A stretch of 64,000 nucleotides of DNA, from positions 75,317 to 139,316 of the forward strand of contig CAKTFW010000001.1 of NCBI GenBank assembly GCA_934561175.1. The letters run 5' to 3'. Positions 16,511 through 25,566 of the stretch are shown here, one piece after another. The first letter of the stretch is position 1. Each line of letters starts with the position of its first letter. The position numbers and the translations under genes are program-made. The notes beneath the pieces are model-generated. The model ran no database searches. It was not told the origin of the DNA and was given only the letters and a program-made list of their open reading frames with translations. Source of the stretch: an uncultured Oscillospiraceae bacterium. GTDB lineage: Bacteria; Bacillota; Clostridia; Oscillospirales; Oscillospiraceae.

Positions 16511-16987
16511 ATGACAAGCGAATTCCTGCGGCAGCGCTGGAGCCCCGCGCCGGATACCATGGAAGCGGAAATCCGCCGCTCCCTTTCCGGTATCTGCAAA
16601 TACGACTGCTTTGACCATGCCTTGCAGCCGGAATTTCACAGCTGCGATTATGCAAAAAAATCTGTCACAATCCGGTACCACATTTTTCCCTGGATGCGCA
16701 ATGTATTGGGGATTCCGCACGGCGGCATTTACGCCGCCATGTGTGATGACTCCATGGGAATCAATGCAAGCTACTGGGCAGGGACGCCGAACACTCCAAC
16801 TATTTCCATGCAGCAGAACTTCCTGCACGCCGCTGACGAAGGTGATACGCTTCTGTTCCAATCCGTTGCCGATTCAGTCGGCCGCAGTCTGATTCATGTC
16901 TCTGTCCAGTGCTGGGCAGAGAAGGATCCGAGCCGGATTCTGATGACTGCCACCGGCGTCTACTATAATCCCGGCACCAAGCAATGA
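16511..16987 (+). CDS. PaaI-type hotdog thioesterase, copy 1
   Basis: A 158-aa single-domain hotdog protein. The family patch HGGIYAAMCDDSMGIN near residue 75 includes the HGG turn and the acidic residue that PaaI-type acyl-CoA thioesterases use. It hydrolyses some acyl- or aryl-CoA; the substrate is not evident. A second, related copy follows after 16 bases, so the pair arose by tandem duplication and is probably one operon. The N-terminal 40 residues are helical and more variable than the rest. Confidence 0.82.
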   Translation: MTSEFLRQRWSPAPDTMEAEIRRSLSGICKYDCFDHALQPEFHSCDYAKKSVTIRYHIFPWMRNVLGIPHGGIYAAMCDDSMGINASYWAGTPNTPTISMQQNFLHAADEGDTLLFQSVADSVGRSLIHVSVQCWAEKDPSRILMTATGVYYNPGTKQ

Positions 16988-17003
16988 TGAGAGGTATCTG
17001 ACT

Positions 17004-17462
17004 ATGTCGTATTCTTTCCCCGATCGCAGCACATTTGAAGAAAAATTGAATGCAAAGCTGCTTGCGCTCAAAGCGCCCGGCAGTTTTGATTCCTACATGG
17101 ATCCGGAGCTGGCCGCATATGACTACGATGAAAAATCGCTGACGCTCCGCTTCCATGTCAAGCCCTGGATGCTCAATGTGGACGGAATTCTGCACGGTGG
17201 TCTGTACGCCTGCATGGCAGATTGCGTCATGGGCAGCATCTCCTGTTTTTACACCGGCACCAGCATTACACCTTCGGTTTCCCTGCACATCAATTTCATC
17301 CGCCCGGCAAAGGCCGGCGATGTACTCTATTTTCGTGGTCAGGTGCGCTCCATTGGCCGCACAATGGTACACGCAACCATGACCGCTTGGCGGGAAGATG
17401 TACCGGATAAAGAGCTGCTAACCGGAACCGGCGTCTTTTTCAATCCGGCTTCGCGGGCGTAA
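17004..17462 (+). CDS. PaaI-type hotdog thioesterase, copy 2
   Basis: A 152-aa paralogue of the preceding gene. It has the same layout: a helical start, then the segment DYDEKSLTLRFHVKPWM and the patch HGGLYACMADCVMGS. The copies share KSVTIRYH/KSLTLRFH, PWM and the closing TATGVYYNPG/TGTGVFFNPA. They differ in the pocket residues around HGG, suggesting separate substrates or a heteromeric assembly (inference). Its last 23 bases overlap the 3' end of the convergent SSB-like gene. Confidence 0.82.
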   Translation: MSYSFPDRSTFEEKLNAKLLALKAPGSFDSYMDPELAAYDYDEKSLTLRFHVKPWMLNVDGILHGGLYACMADCVMGSISCFYTGTSITPSVSLHINFIRPAKAGDVLYFRGQVRSIGRTMVHATMTAWREDVPDKELLTGTGVFFNPASRA

Positions 17463-18057
17463 GCACCTCGGCAGAAATCGCAGACACCTCAAACGCAGTC
17501 CGCTTTTCGCTGCCGTTTTCCAGCATCTTCACATATTCCCGGCTCTGCAGCCGCCCCAGCACAGACAGGTGCGTCCCCACCGGCAGAGAGGCCGCAATTC
17601 TGGCCGTTCTGCCCCAGAGAATACAGGGCAGATAATCTGCCCTGCGATATTGCCGGTTCACCGCCAGCATCACATCGCAGATCTCCCGTCCCAGCGGTGT
17701 ACGGCGATAAACCGGTTCTTTGCAGATTGCTCCTTCCAGCTCCACCCGGTTGTCCGGCTCGCCGCTGCAGCTCTGCACACGCTCTGCAAATACGGAAATC
17801 ACTAACCGCCGTCCCGTACCCTGCCGGTTATTGAAAGAGCGTAGCTGTCCACTCACCTGAATCATCTCTCCGCCGGACAAATCCAGTTGCTCCAGCACAT
17901 CTTCCGGTACGATCACCTGGAGCAAATCCGTTGCACCGGACAGCCGCTCCACAGACAGCCGGAACTCGTAAAATCTTCTTCCATGATTCTCGTGCGAAAA
18001 CTGCGGTAAGCTTTCCAGCGTTCCTCGCAGTGTGATTCTGTTGGCTGTGTATTCCAA
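17440..18057 (-). CDS. SSB-like protein with two OB folds
   Basis: A protein of about 205 aa with two single-stranded-DNA-binding-type segments. The first is NRITLRGTLESLPQFSHENHGRRFY-like in its opening (residues 5-100). The second is VELEGAICKEPVYRRTPLGR with DVMLAVNRQYRRADYLPC (residues 105-200), resembling SSB. Standard SSB has one OB fold and an acidic tail; here the tail is absent, so it is probably an accessory SSB. GAGGTG six bases before TTG 18057 favours that start over a GTG three codons upstream. It converges with the thioesterase and overlaps it by 23 bases. Confidence 0.75.
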   Translation of the reverse strand: MEYTANRITLRGTLESLPQFSHENHGRRFYEFRLSVERLSGATDLLQVIVPEDVLEQLDLSGGEMIQVSGQLRSFNNRQGTGRRLVISVFAERVQSCSGEPDNRVELEGAICKEPVYRRTPLGREICDVMLAVNRQYRRADYLPCILWGRTARIAASLPVGTHLSVLGRLQSREYVKMLENGSEKRTAFEVSAISAEVLTPAKPD

Positions 18058-18134
18058 ATTCTCCACCTCATTCTTGAACGGCTTTCCGTTCCTTCTGGCA
18101 GAGTATATTCGCCGCTTCCAGCGGCTATGACGAA

Positions 18135-18165
18135 GAAAACCCGCGCAGACAAGCTGCGCGGGTTT
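18135..18165. terminator. Terminator of the aro operon
   Basis: A 13-bp stem (AAAACCCGCGCAG with its mirror) at 18135-18165, just past the aroE stop on the minus strand. The stem ends in a T run in either direction. Confidence 0.85.
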
Positions 18166-18186
18166 TCCGTATTTCTCAGCCGGTAT

Positions 18187-19017
18187 TTACCGATTTTTCA
18201 CAGTTTCATACAGGAGCCGGCCCATTGCTGTGTCGTCAATCGGTTCTCCAACAAAAAACTGCAGTGCATAAATCGCCTGATAAATCAGCATACCCAAGCC
18301 ATTCACCGCGTGCATTCTCCGTTCCCGTGCCAATGACATCAGCGGCGTAATCTCCGGTACATAGAGGATATCGAACACTGCGCAATCGGAATGCAGCGGG
18401 GCAAGCAGATCTTTCTCCCAAACCGCGCTGATTGGCAGCGTATTGATCAGCAAGTCCGTATCACCGGGCAGCGGTTCTGTTGCAGGGATCGCCCGCATTT
18501 TCCCCGGTGCATCGCTGCAAAGCAGCTGCGCCCGCTCCAGCGAACGGTTGCGGATGGTCACGCTTGCCGCGCCATCATCAATCGCCTGCCGGACAATTGC
18601 GCTTGCCGCACCTCCGGCCCCCAACACTGTCACATGCGCACCGGAAAAGCCGCATTCTGCATCTTGCAGACTGCGCGCAAATCCGATTCCATCCGTATTG
18701 TGACCGATTAACCGATCGCCGTCCCGCCGAACTGTATTCACCGCCCCATTGCGTTTTGCCGCAGGTGTCAAGACATCGAGCAGCGGAATCAGATCCAGCT
18801 TGTGCGGCATAGTGGCGTTGAACCCGGCAATTCCCATTGTCTTTACCGCTGCAAGCCACTGCGGCAATCCCCCCGGCGCAACAGGGCAAGCCAGATATAA
18901 ATAGTTCAGCCCCAGTTTACGCAGCATGGTATTCTGCAGCAGTGGCGAAAGGCTATGCCCAATCGGATCACCAATCACAGCAAGCAGCTTTGTGTCGTTC
19001 TGATATTCAATCTGCAT
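18187..19017 (-). CDS. aroE: Shikimate dehydrogenase
   Basis: AroE reduces 3-dehydroshikimate to shikimate with NADPH. The 276-aa protein shows the substrate site SLSPLLQNTML near residue 19, FNATMPHK (catalytic Lys) near residue 66, NTDGIGF near residue 100 and the cofactor loop GAGGAASA near residue 130. Its start at ATG 19017 overlaps the aroQ stop by 11 bases. It is the last gene of the aro operon and is followed by a terminator. Confidence 0.94.
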   Translation of the reverse strand: MQIEYQNDTKLLAVIGDPIGHSLSPLLQNTMLRKLGLNYLYLACPVAPGGLPQWLAAVKTMGIAGFNATMPHKLDLIPLLDVLTPAAKRNGAVNTVRRDGDRLIGHNTDGIGFARSLQDAECGFSGAHVTVLGAGGAASAIVRQAIDDGAASVTIRNRSLERAQLLCSDAPGKMRAIPATEPLPGDTDLLINTLPISAVWEKDLLAPLHSDCAVFDILYVPEITPLMSLARERRMHAVNGLGMLIYQAIYALQFFVGEPIDDTAMGRLLYETVKNR

Positions 19018-19438
19018 GATCTGTAAAATACCGCATCGCAGCCAGATAGCCGTACAGTCCCAGTCCGCAAATCTGGCAGTTACAGCCGGCCGCCGTAACC
19101 GACGTATGGCGGAATTCCTCCCGGTTGTGGAGATTGGACATATGGACCTCCACGGCCGGGACATCCACCGCTTTGAGTGCATCCAAAATCGCATAGCTGT
19201 AGTGTGTATAAGCACCTGGATTCATCACAATCGCATCATATTTTCCCACTGCGTCATGAATCGTATCAATAATGGCGCCCTCATGATTGGATTGAAAGCA
19301 CACAGCCGTGCTGTTAAGCCGAGCCGCTTCCTGCTGAATCATCTCACACAGGCTTTCATATCCGGTCTTTCCATAGATCCCCGGCTCGCGGCTCCCCAGC
19401 AGATTCAGGTTCGGTCCATTGATAATCAAAAATTTCAT
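19007..19438 (-). CDS. aroQ: 3-dehydroquinate dehydratase, type II
   Basis: The type II enzyme converts 3-dehydroquinate to 3-dehydroshikimate. The 143-aa product has NGPNLNLLGSREPGIYG at the start (catalytic Tyr), QSNHEGAIID near residue 49, NPGAYTHYS near residue 73 and VEVHMSNLHNREEFRHTS near residue 95. It overlaps aroK by four bases upstream and aroE by 11 bases downstream. All catalytic residues are present. Confidence 0.97.
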   Translation of the reverse strand: MKFLIINGPNLNLLGSREPGIYGKTGYESLCEMIQQEAARLNSTAVCFQSNHEGAIIDTIHDAVGKYDAIVMNPGAYTHYSYAILDALKAVDVPAVEVHMSNLHNREEFRHTSVTAAGCNCQICGLGLYGYLAAMRYFTDHAD

Positions 19439-19926
19439 GCCAACGCCTCCAAAATTTTTCCGACAGTCGCCGCCGGAGAAGAAAAGTCCGTGACAACAAC
19501 ATCCGCCCAGCGCCGGTAAATCGGCTCACGCGCGGCAAACCGCGCCAGGAATGCTGCTCTGCCGTCCTGTCCCAACGGTCTGCCTTCCATGGGTACGGAA
19601 TCATAGGTTTCGCCTGGGTCCCGGCAGAGAAATACCACGATTCCCGTCTTTGCCAACAGCTGGATCGTCGGTTCCCGCGTCGGCAGGCCGCCGCCGCAGG
19701 CTATGATCAATCCCTCCCGCTGCGCCAGTTCTCCTGCTAGCCGGTGCTCCAATTCCCGGAAATAGTCCTCGCCGTCTACCGCAAAGATCTCCGAAATCTC
19801 ACGGCCTTCCCGCTGTACAATCACTGCATCCATGTCCACCAGCTCACGCGTCAGTTTCTCAGCAAGCAGCTTTCCAATCGTCGTCTTTCCCGCACCCATC
19901 ATGCCAATTAAAACAATATTCTTCAT
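19435..19926 (-). CDS. aroK: Shikimate kinase
   Basis: AroK phosphorylates shikimate at the 3-OH. The 163-aa protein carries Walker A GMMGAGKTTIG, the shikimate-binding Asp in DMDAVI, Arg in FRELE, ACGGGLPTRE, and the lid GRPLGQDGR with the Arg-Pro-Leu that the paralogue at 3048-3566 lacks. It overlaps pheA upstream and aroQ downstream by four bases each. This is the operon's dedicated kinase. Confidence 0.95.
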   Translation of the reverse strand: MKNIVLIGMMGAGKTTIGKLLAEKLTRELVDMDAVIVQREGREISEIFAVDGEDYFRELEHRLAGELAQREGLIIACGGGLPTREPTIQLLAKTGIVVFLCRDPGETYDSVPMEGRPLGQDGRAAFLARFAAREPIYRRWADVVVTDFSSPAATVGKILEALA

Positions 19927-21086
19927 ATGTGCGCCGCCTTATAATTCCCCAGCACCCGGAAGCTCAGCGTTTCATCAATCAGCTGCCGGACCGTTTCGTC
20001 CATTCTATCACTGCGTAAATTACCGGAAAAATCTGCAAAAAAGGTATACTCCCAGCTCTTTGCCGGAATTGGGCGGGATTCCAGCTTCAGCAGATTCAGT
20101 CCATTCATCGCAAAAACCGAGAGGATCCGGTGTAAGCTCCCCTCCACATGCGGAATGGTAAACACAACACTAACCTTATCACTGCTGCTGTCAATCTGCG
20201 GTTCTGCCGCCACAATTACAAAGCGGGTGTAGTTGTGGTCATTATAATTCACTTTTTCCGCCAGGACTTCCAGGCCGTAGAGATCCGCGGTCCGTCTGCT
20301 GGCAATCGCCGCCTGACCGGGGTCGCCGGACTGTGCCACAAGTTTTGCAGCCAATGCCGTGTTTGCCTCGGTCACCTGCTCCCACTGCGGGAAAGCCGCA
20401 AGAAATTCCCGGCACTGCAGCAGCCCCTGCTCGTGCGAATGCACCTGACAAATGCTGCCAAGGCTTGCGCCCTTCGGCGCCATCAACGCGTGCTCTACAC
20501 GGACAATCTGCTCCCCTACAATATAGCAACCGTATTTTCCCAGTAAATCGTACACCGCGTTGATAGAGCCCGTCGAACTGTTTTCAATCGGCAGCACGCC
20601 ATAGTCGCCCAGCCCCTCGCGGATCGCTACAAAGACGCCTTCCCAGCTCTTTGCATTGGTGCGATTGCTGTCCTCGCCAAAATATGCAATCGCCGCCTCT
20701 TCGGCGTAGGCGCCGGGCTGACCCTGATAAATCACCCGCGGCTTTTCTACCGTTTTTTTCAGCTGTGCCAGCGCCGCCCGATATTCCCGGTAAGCGTGTT
20801 CTTTCGCCGGCGTGCTTCCACCAATTATTTTACTCTGCAGGCGACGACTCTGCGCCATAATCTGTTCAAACAGCGCCATGACATCCGGCTTCAGGGTCGG
20901 CTCTTCCACTAATGCGCATTTGCTCTCCAGAACCTTTCGTTCCCGCTCCGCATCCAGCACTGGCAAATTATGCGCTTTCTTAAAAAGGCCTACCGAACGG
21001 CAGACACCCATGCGTTTCTCATATAACCGCACCAGCTCCCGGTCAATTTCATTGATCTGCTCGCGCAATGTCTGTATCTCTTCCAT
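19923..21086 (-). CDS. pheA: Chorismate mutase / prephenate dehydratase (P-protein)
   Basis: A 387-aa fusion that takes chorismate through prephenate to phenylpyruvate. Residues 1-90 are an AroQ-type chorismate mutase (REQINEIDRELVRLYEKRM). Residues about 110-290 are the dehydratase, with GQPGAYAEEAA, ENSSTGSINAVYDLL and the catalytic NYTRFVIV. Residues about 300-375 are an ACT domain with GSLHRIL and LESRPIP, the site where phenylalanine gives feedback inhibition in the family. It starts ten bases after aroC. Phenylalanine is therefore the one end product made within the operon; no tyrA or trp genes are present here. Confidence 0.96.
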   Translation of the reverse strand: MEEIQTLREQINEIDRELVRLYEKRMGVCRSVGLFKKAHNLPVLDAERERKVLESKCALVEEPTLKPDVMALFEQIMAQSRRLQSKIIGGSTPAKEHAYREYRAALAQLKKTVEKPRVIYQGQPGAYAEEAAIAYFGEDSNRTNAKSWEGVFVAIREGLGDYGVLPIENSSTGSINAVYDLLGKYGCYIVGEQIVRVEHALMAPKGASLGSICQVHSHEQGLLQCREFLAAFPQWEQVTEANTALAAKLVAQSGDPGQAAIASRRTADLYGLEVLAEKVNYNDHNYTRFVIVAAEPQIDSSSDKVSVVFTIPHVEGSLHRILSVFAMNGLNLLKLESRPIPAKSWEYTFFADFSGNLRSDRMDETVRQLIDETLSFRVLGNYKAAHI

Positions 21087-21095
21087 AGTCTCCCC

Positions 21096-22139
21096 CTAAA
21101 TCCCCAGCAGCTCACAAATTGCCAACGCAGCTGCGGCTTCTACAACCGGGACCGCGCGGTGCACTACACAGGGATCATGCCGGCCGTGAATTTGCAGCGT
21201 TGCCGGTTCACCAGTTGCAAGGTCCACCGTTTTCTGGGGAAGAGAAATCGACGGTGTCGGCCGAAATGCCGCCGTAAAGAGCAGCGGCATTCCGTTCGTA
21301 ATCCCACCGTTTACACCGCCGGCATAATTGGTTCCTGTCACAATCTGATCCCCGCACTTTTCAATCGGATCATTTGCCTGACTGCCGCGCATCGCAGCAA
21401 GACCGTAGCCCGCACCAAATGCCACGCCTTTCACCGCCGGAATTGCAAAGAGCTGCTGCGCTACAATGCCCTCCACATTCTCGCCAAAGTCCGGTGCACC
21501 GCATCCGGCAGGCACTCCCAAAACCGCGCATTCTATCACGCCGCCAACCGAGTCTCCCGCAGCGCGCGCGGCCTCAATCTCCGCCTGCATTGCGACTGCC
21601 TGTTCCAACGCCGGGAACTCTGCCGCAGCGAGCTTTTCCAGTAGCTTTGCATCCGGTCGTTGCTGCAAAAATGAGACTTCCTGTACCTTGCCAATCTGCA
21701 AAATGTGCGCACCAATGGTAATGCCGCGCTGCGCCAGGATCTGCTTTGCAACTGCGCCCGCAAAAACAAGCGGCGCCGTCAATCGACCGGAAAAATGGCC
21801 GCCGCCGCGGTAATCATTGGCCCCTGCATAACGCACAAAGCCTGTATAATCCCCGTGGCTCGGCCGCGGCAAATTTGGCTGGTAATCCTTTGATCGTGTA
21901 TCGGTATTTGCAATGATCGCGCAGAGCGGCGTTCCAGTCGTTCTGCCCTCAAAAAGACCGGAGAGAATCTGTACCTGGTCCGCTTCCTTTCTGGCCGTTG
22001 AAAAGCGATCCCGTCCCGGCGCACGGCGCGCCATTTCCCGCGCGATCTGTTCAAAATCCAGAAGCAATCCCGCAGGAACTCCCATTAGCGTCACGCCGAT
22101 TGCCGAACCGTGGGATTCTCCAAAAATTGTATGTCTCAT
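21096..22139 (-). CDS. aroC: Chorismate synthase
   Basis: AroC removes phosphate from EPSP to give chorismate using reduced FMN. The 347-aa protein shows the N-terminal GESHGSAIGVTLMGVPAG, the central SHGDYTGFVRY-type motif with RGGGHFSGRLTAP, and the C-terminal GGITNGMPLLF and GRHDPCVVHRAVPVVEAA. It lacks nothing essential. It overlaps aroA by four bases. Confidence 0.97.
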   Translation of the reverse strand: MRHTIFGESHGSAIGVTLMGVPAGLLLDFEQIAREMARRAPGRDRFSTARKEADQVQILSGLFEGRTTGTPLCAIIANTDTRSKDYQPNLPRPSHGDYTGFVRYAGANDYRGGGHFSGRLTAPLVFAGAVAKQILAQRGITIGAHILQIGKVQEVSFLQQRPDAKLLEKLAAAEFPALEQAVAMQAEIEAARAAGDSVGGVIECAVLGVPAGCGAPDFGENVEGIVAQQLFAIPAVKGVAFGAGYGLAAMRGSQANDPIEKCGDQIVTGTNYAGGVNGGITNGMPLLFTAAFRPTPSISLPQKTVDLATGEPATLQIHGRHDPCVVHRAVPVVEAAAALAICELLGI

Positions 22140-23365
22140 TCTGTTTCCTCCCGGCAGATTTTTCCACCCAGCCGTTCATAATCCTCCCAAAAATTCGGAT
22201 AGGATTTTTTGACGCATGCCGCACCGATCACCGTCACCAGCTGCTGGCAACGACTCGCCGCAATTGCCGTCATCATCGCAATCCGGTGGTCATTGCAGGC
22301 ATCCACTTTGCAGCCGCCCGGCAGCTGCGCCTGCCCTGTAATCACCAGGCCATCCGGCAGCTCCGTGATGGATGCGCCCATCGCACGCAACGCTGCGGTC
22401 ACTGTCTGCAGGCGGTCGCTTTCTTTCATACGGAGCCGTGCTGCATTGATAATCCTGGTTGTCCGCCCGGCACGCAATGCCGCCAGCGCCGCCAATGGCG
22501 GCACCAAATCCGGACAGTCGGACACATCCAACGCCACCTCACACGCACCTGCCAGCTGTGCTGCAAATGACGCAATGCGCCGGTCTCCCTGTACAGAGTC
22601 CGGATTCACCCCAGCCAGCTTGACATCGTTTCCGATGCCGTTAGCGGCATAATAAAACGCTGCTTGAGACCAATCGCCTTCTATCCTGCCATTTGTCGCC
22701 CGGCCATGTTGACCGCCCGGTATCGCAAAGGAGCCATCCGGCTGCACTGCAATGGTGATTCCGTATTGCTGCAGCGCCTGAATCGTCATGTCCAGATAAC
22801 TGCGGCTCTCCAGCACTGTGGTAGCACGCAGTACCGAGTCGCCCTTCAGCAGCGGAAGCGCATAGAGCAGCCCGGTAAAGAACTGGCTTGACACATTGCC
22901 GGGGAGTGCATAGTCTCCGGGCTTCAGCGCACCTCGCACAGTTAATACACCATTTTGCAGAGAATATGCAACTCCCTTTTCGCGAAACAATTTAAAATAA
23001 GGCGTCTGCGGCCGCTCCATCAACCGCCCCTCGCCCGTAAAAACACCGCCGCCGCAGACAGCCAGCGCAATCGGAATCAAAAAGCGTAATGTAGAGCCGG
23101 ATTCTCCACAGTGAAAATGCGGCAGCGTACCGGTTTGCTGCACGGCTACAATTCCCCGGACCAGGGTACCATCTGCAGAAAGTGTCGCTCCCAATGCGCG
23201 CATACAATCCATCGTCGCCAGAATGTCCTGGGAAAGTGCAATATTCTCCAGACGGCTTTCGCCCTGAGAAAGCGCTGCCGCAATCAGCAGCCGGTGTGCC
23301 TGACTCTTGGATGGCGGCACCTGCAGCGTCCCCTGCAGCAAGTGCGGTGTTATGGTAATATTCAT
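22136..23365 (-). CDS. aroA: EPSP synthase (3-phosphoshikimate 1-carboxyvinyltransferase)
   Basis: A 409-aa enzyme that joins phosphoenolpyruvate to shikimate-3-phosphate. Visible are PPSKSQAHRLLIAAAL near residue 18 (the S3P-binding Lys-Ser-x-x-x-Arg), CGESGSTLRFLIPIA near residue 86 and VDACNDHRIAMM near residue 345. Overlaps of four bases with aroC and aroB show tight coupling. I did not try to judge glyphosate class. Confidence 0.96.
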   Translation of the reverse strand: MNITITPHLLQGTLQVPPSKSQAHRLLIAAALSQGESRLENIALSQDILATMDCMRALGATLSADGTLVRGIVAVQQTGTLPHFHCGESGSTLRFLIPIALAVCGGGVFTGEGRLMERPQTPYFKLFREKGVAYSLQNGVLTVRGALKPGDYALPGNVSSQFFTGLLYALPLLKGDSVLRATTVLESRSYLDMTIQALQQYGITIAVQPDGSFAIPGGQHGRATNGRIEGDWSQAAFYYAANGIGNDVKLAGVNPDSVQGDRRIASFAAQLAGACEVALDVSDCPDLVPPLAALAALRAGRTTRIINAARLRMKESDRLQTVTAALRAMGASITELPDGLVITGQAQLPGGCKVDACNDHRIAMMTAIAASRCQQLVTVIGAACVKKSYPNFWEDYERLGGKICREETE

Positions 23366-24435
23366 GCAAGGATCGTCCTTATCAATGTCAATAATTTTGT
23401 CTTTTCCATTTTCTGAATCTCTGCCTGCCCAAGGCTCGATAGCAAAATCACAGAAATCGCACCGCCATCACTCTTCTTATCCAGCCCGATCGTCTGCGCG
23501 TAAGCATCTAATGGGCAGTCAATCGCCGTCGGCAGCCCGTACTGTTCCAAAAGCTTTTGAATTCTGGCATCCGTTCCAAGCGGTGTGATACCCATACTCT
23601 CTCCAAGCTTGGCCGCCAGCACCATACCGGCCGCGACCGCCTCACCATGCGTATAGGTCTCATAATGGTATGCCTTTTCATAAACATGTCCCAGTGTGTG
23701 GCCAAAATTCAAAATCATCCGGACTGCAGTGTCGTGTTCATCTTCTTCCACAACCTGCCGCTTTATATCACAGCAGAGTACCAGAACATCTTCAATGTGT
23801 TCCATTACACCGGCACGGTCCTGCAGTGCCTCCAGCAGGTCAAAAAAGCGGCCATTGCGAATACAGCCATATTTGATGACCTCCGCCATTCCGTCGGAAA
23901 ATACGCGATCCGGCAGTGTCTGCAGAACATCCGGATCAATGATAACCAGTTTCGGCTGGTAGAAAGCTCCGGCAAGGTTTTTCCCGGCTTCCAAATCCAC
24001 TGCAACCTTGCCGCCCACGGAAGAATCCACCTGTGCAAGCAGTGTCGTGGGAATCTGAATGAAATCCACACCACGGAGAATCGTCGCCGCTGCAAAACCC
24101 GCCAGGTCACCCACAACGCCGCCGCCAAGCGCCACGACGCAGTCACTTCTGGTAATGCCTGCCGCCGCCATCTGCTCCCAGAGAGATGCCAGCTGCGCTG
24201 CGCACTTGCTGGTCTCTCCGGCAGGTACGGTCAGCAGCACCGGCTCAAAACCTGCGCTTCTGTAACTCTCCAGTACCGTATTCCCATAGCGCGGCGCAAC
24301 CTGGCTGTCACTCACAACAAAGACCTTTTTACCGCGCAGCAGCGGCTTGGACAGTGCGCCGCACCGACTCAAAATCCCGCGCTCAATTTCAATATCATAT
24401 TCCCGTTCCGGCAATTCCACCGTCACCATTGCCAT
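23362..24435 (-). CDS. aroB: 3-dehydroquinate synthase
   Basis: AroB cyclises DAHP to 3-dehydroquinate using NAD and a divalent metal. The 357-aa protein has the GGGVVGDLAGFAAATILRG signature near residue 105, IPTTLLAQVDSSVGGKVAVD near residue 130 (catalytic Lys), and the metal-binding FGHTLGH and HGEAVAAGM His clusters. It lies between aroF and aroA with short or overlapping junctions. Confidence 0.97.
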   Translation of the reverse strand: MAMVTVELPEREYDIEIERGILSRCGALSKPLLRGKKVFVVSDSQVAPRYGNTVLESYRSAGFEPVLLTVPAGETSKCAAQLASLWEQMAAAGITRSDCVVALGGGVVGDLAGFAAATILRGVDFIQIPTTLLAQVDSSVGGKVAVDLEAGKNLAGAFYQPKLVIIDPDVLQTLPDRVFSDGMAEVIKYGCIRNGRFFDLLEALQDRAGVMEHIEDVLVLCCDIKRQVVEEDEHDTAVRMILNFGHTLGHVYEKAYHYETYTHGEAVAAGMVLAAKLGESMGITPLGTDARIQKLLEQYGLPTAIDCPLDAYAQTIGLDKKSDGGAISVILLSSLGQAEIQKMEKTKLLTLIRTILA

Positions 24436-24447
24436 ATCTCCGCCTCC

Positions 24448-25461
24448 TTACGGGCGCTTGCCCATAAAGCGGGCAAGATGCTCCACCTTTGCCATCAGAT
24501 TGGTGAACTCCATCGGATCGAGAGACTGCTGCCCGTCGCACAGTGCATGGGGCGGATCATTATGCACCTCTACAATAATACCGTCTGCACCTGCAGCGAT
24601 GGCCGCCAGCGTCAGCGGCTCTACCAGCCAGCGCATACCACCAGAGTGGCTCGGATCCACAATCACCGGCAAATGGCTCATCTTTTTGATACTGGGGATT
24701 GCGCTGATATCCAATGTATTACGGGTGTAATCTTCAAAGGTGCGGATGCCGCGCTCACAGAGAATGACATTCTGGTTACCGGCATTCATAATATACTCTG
24801 CCGCCATCAGCCATTCTTCATAGGTGCTGGAAAGGCCGCGCTTGAGCAGGACCGGTTTGGAAAGCTTGCCAACTTCCTTCAGCAGATCATAGTTCTGCAT
24901 ATTCCGCGCACCGATCTGGATCAGATCGACCTTCTGCTCAAAGATATCACAGTATTTCGGGCTGATAATCTCCGTTACAATCGGCAGCCCCGTCGCTTTT
25001 TTTGCCTCCACCAGCAGATCCAGGCCCTCCAGCTCCAAGCCCTGGAACGAATAGGGCGAGGTGCGGGGCTTGAAGGCGCCGCCGCGCAGAATTTTCGCAC
25101 CGGAAGCCTTGACATCCTTTGCTACCTCAATAATCTGGTCTTTGGTCTCAACACTGCAGGGGCCAGCCATCACCGTGAAATTGCCGCCGCCAATTTTACT
25201 GTCTCCAACAGTTACAACGGTATCCTCCGGATGGAATTTACGGTTTGCTTTTTTGAAGGGCTCCTGTACGCGCATGACCCGCTCAACATGCGGATTCAGT
25301 TCGATCTTCCCCTTGTCCACCGCAGTGGTATCGCCAACAAGGCCCAGAATTGTACAGCCCACGCCATTGGTGACGCCAACCTGTAACCCATCGTTCTGCA
25401 GCTGGTCAACCAGTTCGTCGATATATTTTTTCTCCGTACCGGGACGCATAATGACAACCAT
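24448..25461 (-). CDS. aroF: DAHP synthase, AroF (type I-beta) with N-terminal ferredoxin-like domain
   Basis: The first shikimate-pathway enzyme, condensing PEP and erythrose-4-phosphate. The 337-aa protein begins with a small regulatory-type domain (residues 1-70, VVIMRPGTEKKYIDELVDQL). It then has VMAGPCSVE, GGAFKPRTSPYSFQG and VDPSHSGGMR, typical of the Thermotoga/Pyrococcus class. In relatives the N-terminal domain mediates feedback by an aromatic amino acid; here that is inference. The AGGAGG SD at 25470-25475 sets ATG 25461. It is the first structural gene after the leader peptide and attenuator. Confidence 0.96.
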   Translation of the reverse strand: MVVIMRPGTEKKYIDELVDQLQNDGLQVGVTNGVGCTILGLVGDTTAVDKGKIELNPHVERVMRVQEPFKKANRKFHPEDTVVTVGDSKIGGGNFTVMAGPCSVETKDQIIEVAKDVKASGAKILRGGAFKPRTSPYSFQGLELEGLDLLVEAKKATGLPIVTEIISPKYCDIFEQKVDLIQIGARNMQNYDLLKEVGKLSKPVLLKRGLSSTYEEWLMAAEYIMNAGNQNVILCERGIRTFEDYTRNTLDISAIPSIKKMSHLPVIVDPSHSGGMRWLVEPLTLAAIAAGADGIIVEVHNDPPHALCDGQQSLDPMEFTNLMAKVEHLARFMGKRP

Positions 25462-25489
25462 TTTAATTTCCTCCTATTTTTGATAAAAC

Positions 25490-25527
25490 AAAAGCTCTCA
25501 TTGAATCAGAATTCAATGAGAGCTTTT
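25490..25527 (-). terminator. Attenuator terminator of the aro operon
   Basis: A perfect 17-bp hairpin (AAAAGCTCTCATTGAAT and its mirror, 25490-25506 with 25511-25527) in the transcribed leader. On the minus strand it is followed by TTTTGTTTTATC. It sits between the leader peptide and aroF, so it must be bypassed for operon expression. The 5' arm TCTCAT can alternatively pair with GTGAGA (25546-25551), a candidate antiterminator. Confidence 0.88.
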
Positions 25528-25566
25528 ACATCCGCGCCAGGACGATCTCACGGTTCCGACCCAATT

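Noticed and set aside
24448..25386. Long opposite-strand open frames over the aro, azgA, adhesin and transporter genes
   Set aside because: They are antisense shadows of well-supported genes, without SD sites or recognisable products.
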